The notes beneath the pieces were generated by a model that did not search any database, was not told the DNA's origin, and saw only the letters and a program-made list of their open reading frames with translations. Made by a program: the position numbers and the translations under genes. DNA of 64,000 bases from Hephaestia caeni. GTDB lineage: Bacteria > Pseudomonadota > Alphaproteobacteria > Sphingomonadales > Sphingomonadaceae. The stretch is from positions 849,306 through 913,305 of the forward strand of contig NZ_QXDC01000002.1 of NCBI RefSeq assembly GCF_003550065.1, written 5' to 3'. Positions 63,866 to 64,000 of this stretch are shown piece by piece; the stretch's first letter is position 1, and the number at the start of each line of letters is the position of its first letter.

Positions 63866-64000
63866 TCACTCCCTCAACCGAAGGGACTGGACGCTGACGA
63901 GCCGACGCCCCGTCACCCCGTCCATGACGTCGATCCGCACTCGCTGCAGAGGAACCGTGGTGTCGCGCGCCCCACCACTAACCGCGCCGCGCGTGAACCG
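63866..64000 (-). CDS. gspI: Type II secretion pseudopilin GspI-like, C-terminal fragment
   Basis: Open frame from the window edge to the stop at 63866, 44 codons, ending VRIDVMDGVTGRRLVSVQSL followed by RLRE. Matches the expected strand and position of gspI before gspJ and the beta-rich end of that family; N-terminus is outside the window. Confidence 0.6.
   Translation of the reverse strand, partial: RFTRGAVSGGARDTTVPLQRVRIDVMDGVTGRRLVSVQSLRLRE

Noticed and set aside
1..64000. CRISPR arrays, tRNA, rRNA and insertion sequences with transposases
   Set aside because: No regularly spaced direct repeats, no cloverleaf or rRNA segments noticed, and no transposase frame other than the intron maturase and the integrase.

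Overview
The window is high-GC alphaproteobacterial DNA, and gene content and gene order point to a sphingomonad (Sphingobium/Novosphingobium/Sphingomonas-like). Pointers are an F-type conjugation operon of the kind carried by sphingomonad plasmids (with a DsbC-like protein and an S26 peptidase inside it), a SapC-family protein, and an I-J-L-M-C-D-K type II secretion block. Whether this is a large plasmid, a chromosome with an integrated conjugative element, or a mixture cannot be decided here. No relaxase (traI), coupling protein (traD), replication gene, rRNA or tRNA was seen.

Layout. (1) 1-3.5 kb: edge region with a tyrosine recombinase, a small XRE repressor with an inverted repeat in front of it, an unrecognised 177-aa protein, a DUF2726 protein and small ORFs. 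(2) 3.5-24.4 kb, all minus strand: tra operon in the order traA-L-E-K-B-dsbC-V-C-orf-trbI-traF(S26)-W-orf-U-[group II intron]-trbC-N-F-H-G, with genes mostly coupled by ATGA/GTGA/TGATG overlaps. It makes the envelope-spanning channel and the F-like pilus. A 2.2-kb group II intron sits in the last codons of traU. Three regularly spaced TGTCC-N9-GGACA palindromes lie in front of traA. (3) 24.7-26.7 kb: two probable regulators of the tra region and a lytic transglycosylase. (4) 26.9-52.1 kb: a group 2-type (Kps, ABC-transporter-dependent) capsule locus. It holds Kdo supply (kpsF, kdsB, kdsA), Kdo-linker transferases (kpsC, kpsS), an ABC exporter (kpsM, kpsT), the export channel (kpsE, kpsD), and many tailoring enzymes: four GT4 glycosyltransferases, FkbM methyltransferases, a WcbI-like protein and a pyruvyltransferase-family protein. 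The plus-strand arm ends at 42.6 kb. The minus-strand arm runs from a good sigma-70-like promoter at 51.3 kb back to 43.3 kb. A decayed TacA-TacT toxin-antitoxin pair lies where the two arms converge. (5) 52-58 kb: accessory region with a paralogue of the 177-aa protein from the left edge, two short AraC regulators, a RES/Xre toxin-antitoxin pair, an unknown secreted protein and a SleB-like cell wall hydrolase. (6) 58.2-64 kb: type II secretion genes gspK, D, C, M, L, J and the end of a gspI-like gene, running off the right edge.

Most notable points: the group II intron whose predicted splicing would join traU in frame to trbC; the phased palindromes upstream of the pilin gene; the pair of unrecognised paralogues about 51 kb apart; the multi-domain capsule enzymes (TPR-GT4-tail, and methyltransferase-DUF4214-FkbM); a KpsC with one transferase module; and the decayed TacAT remnant inside the capsule locus.
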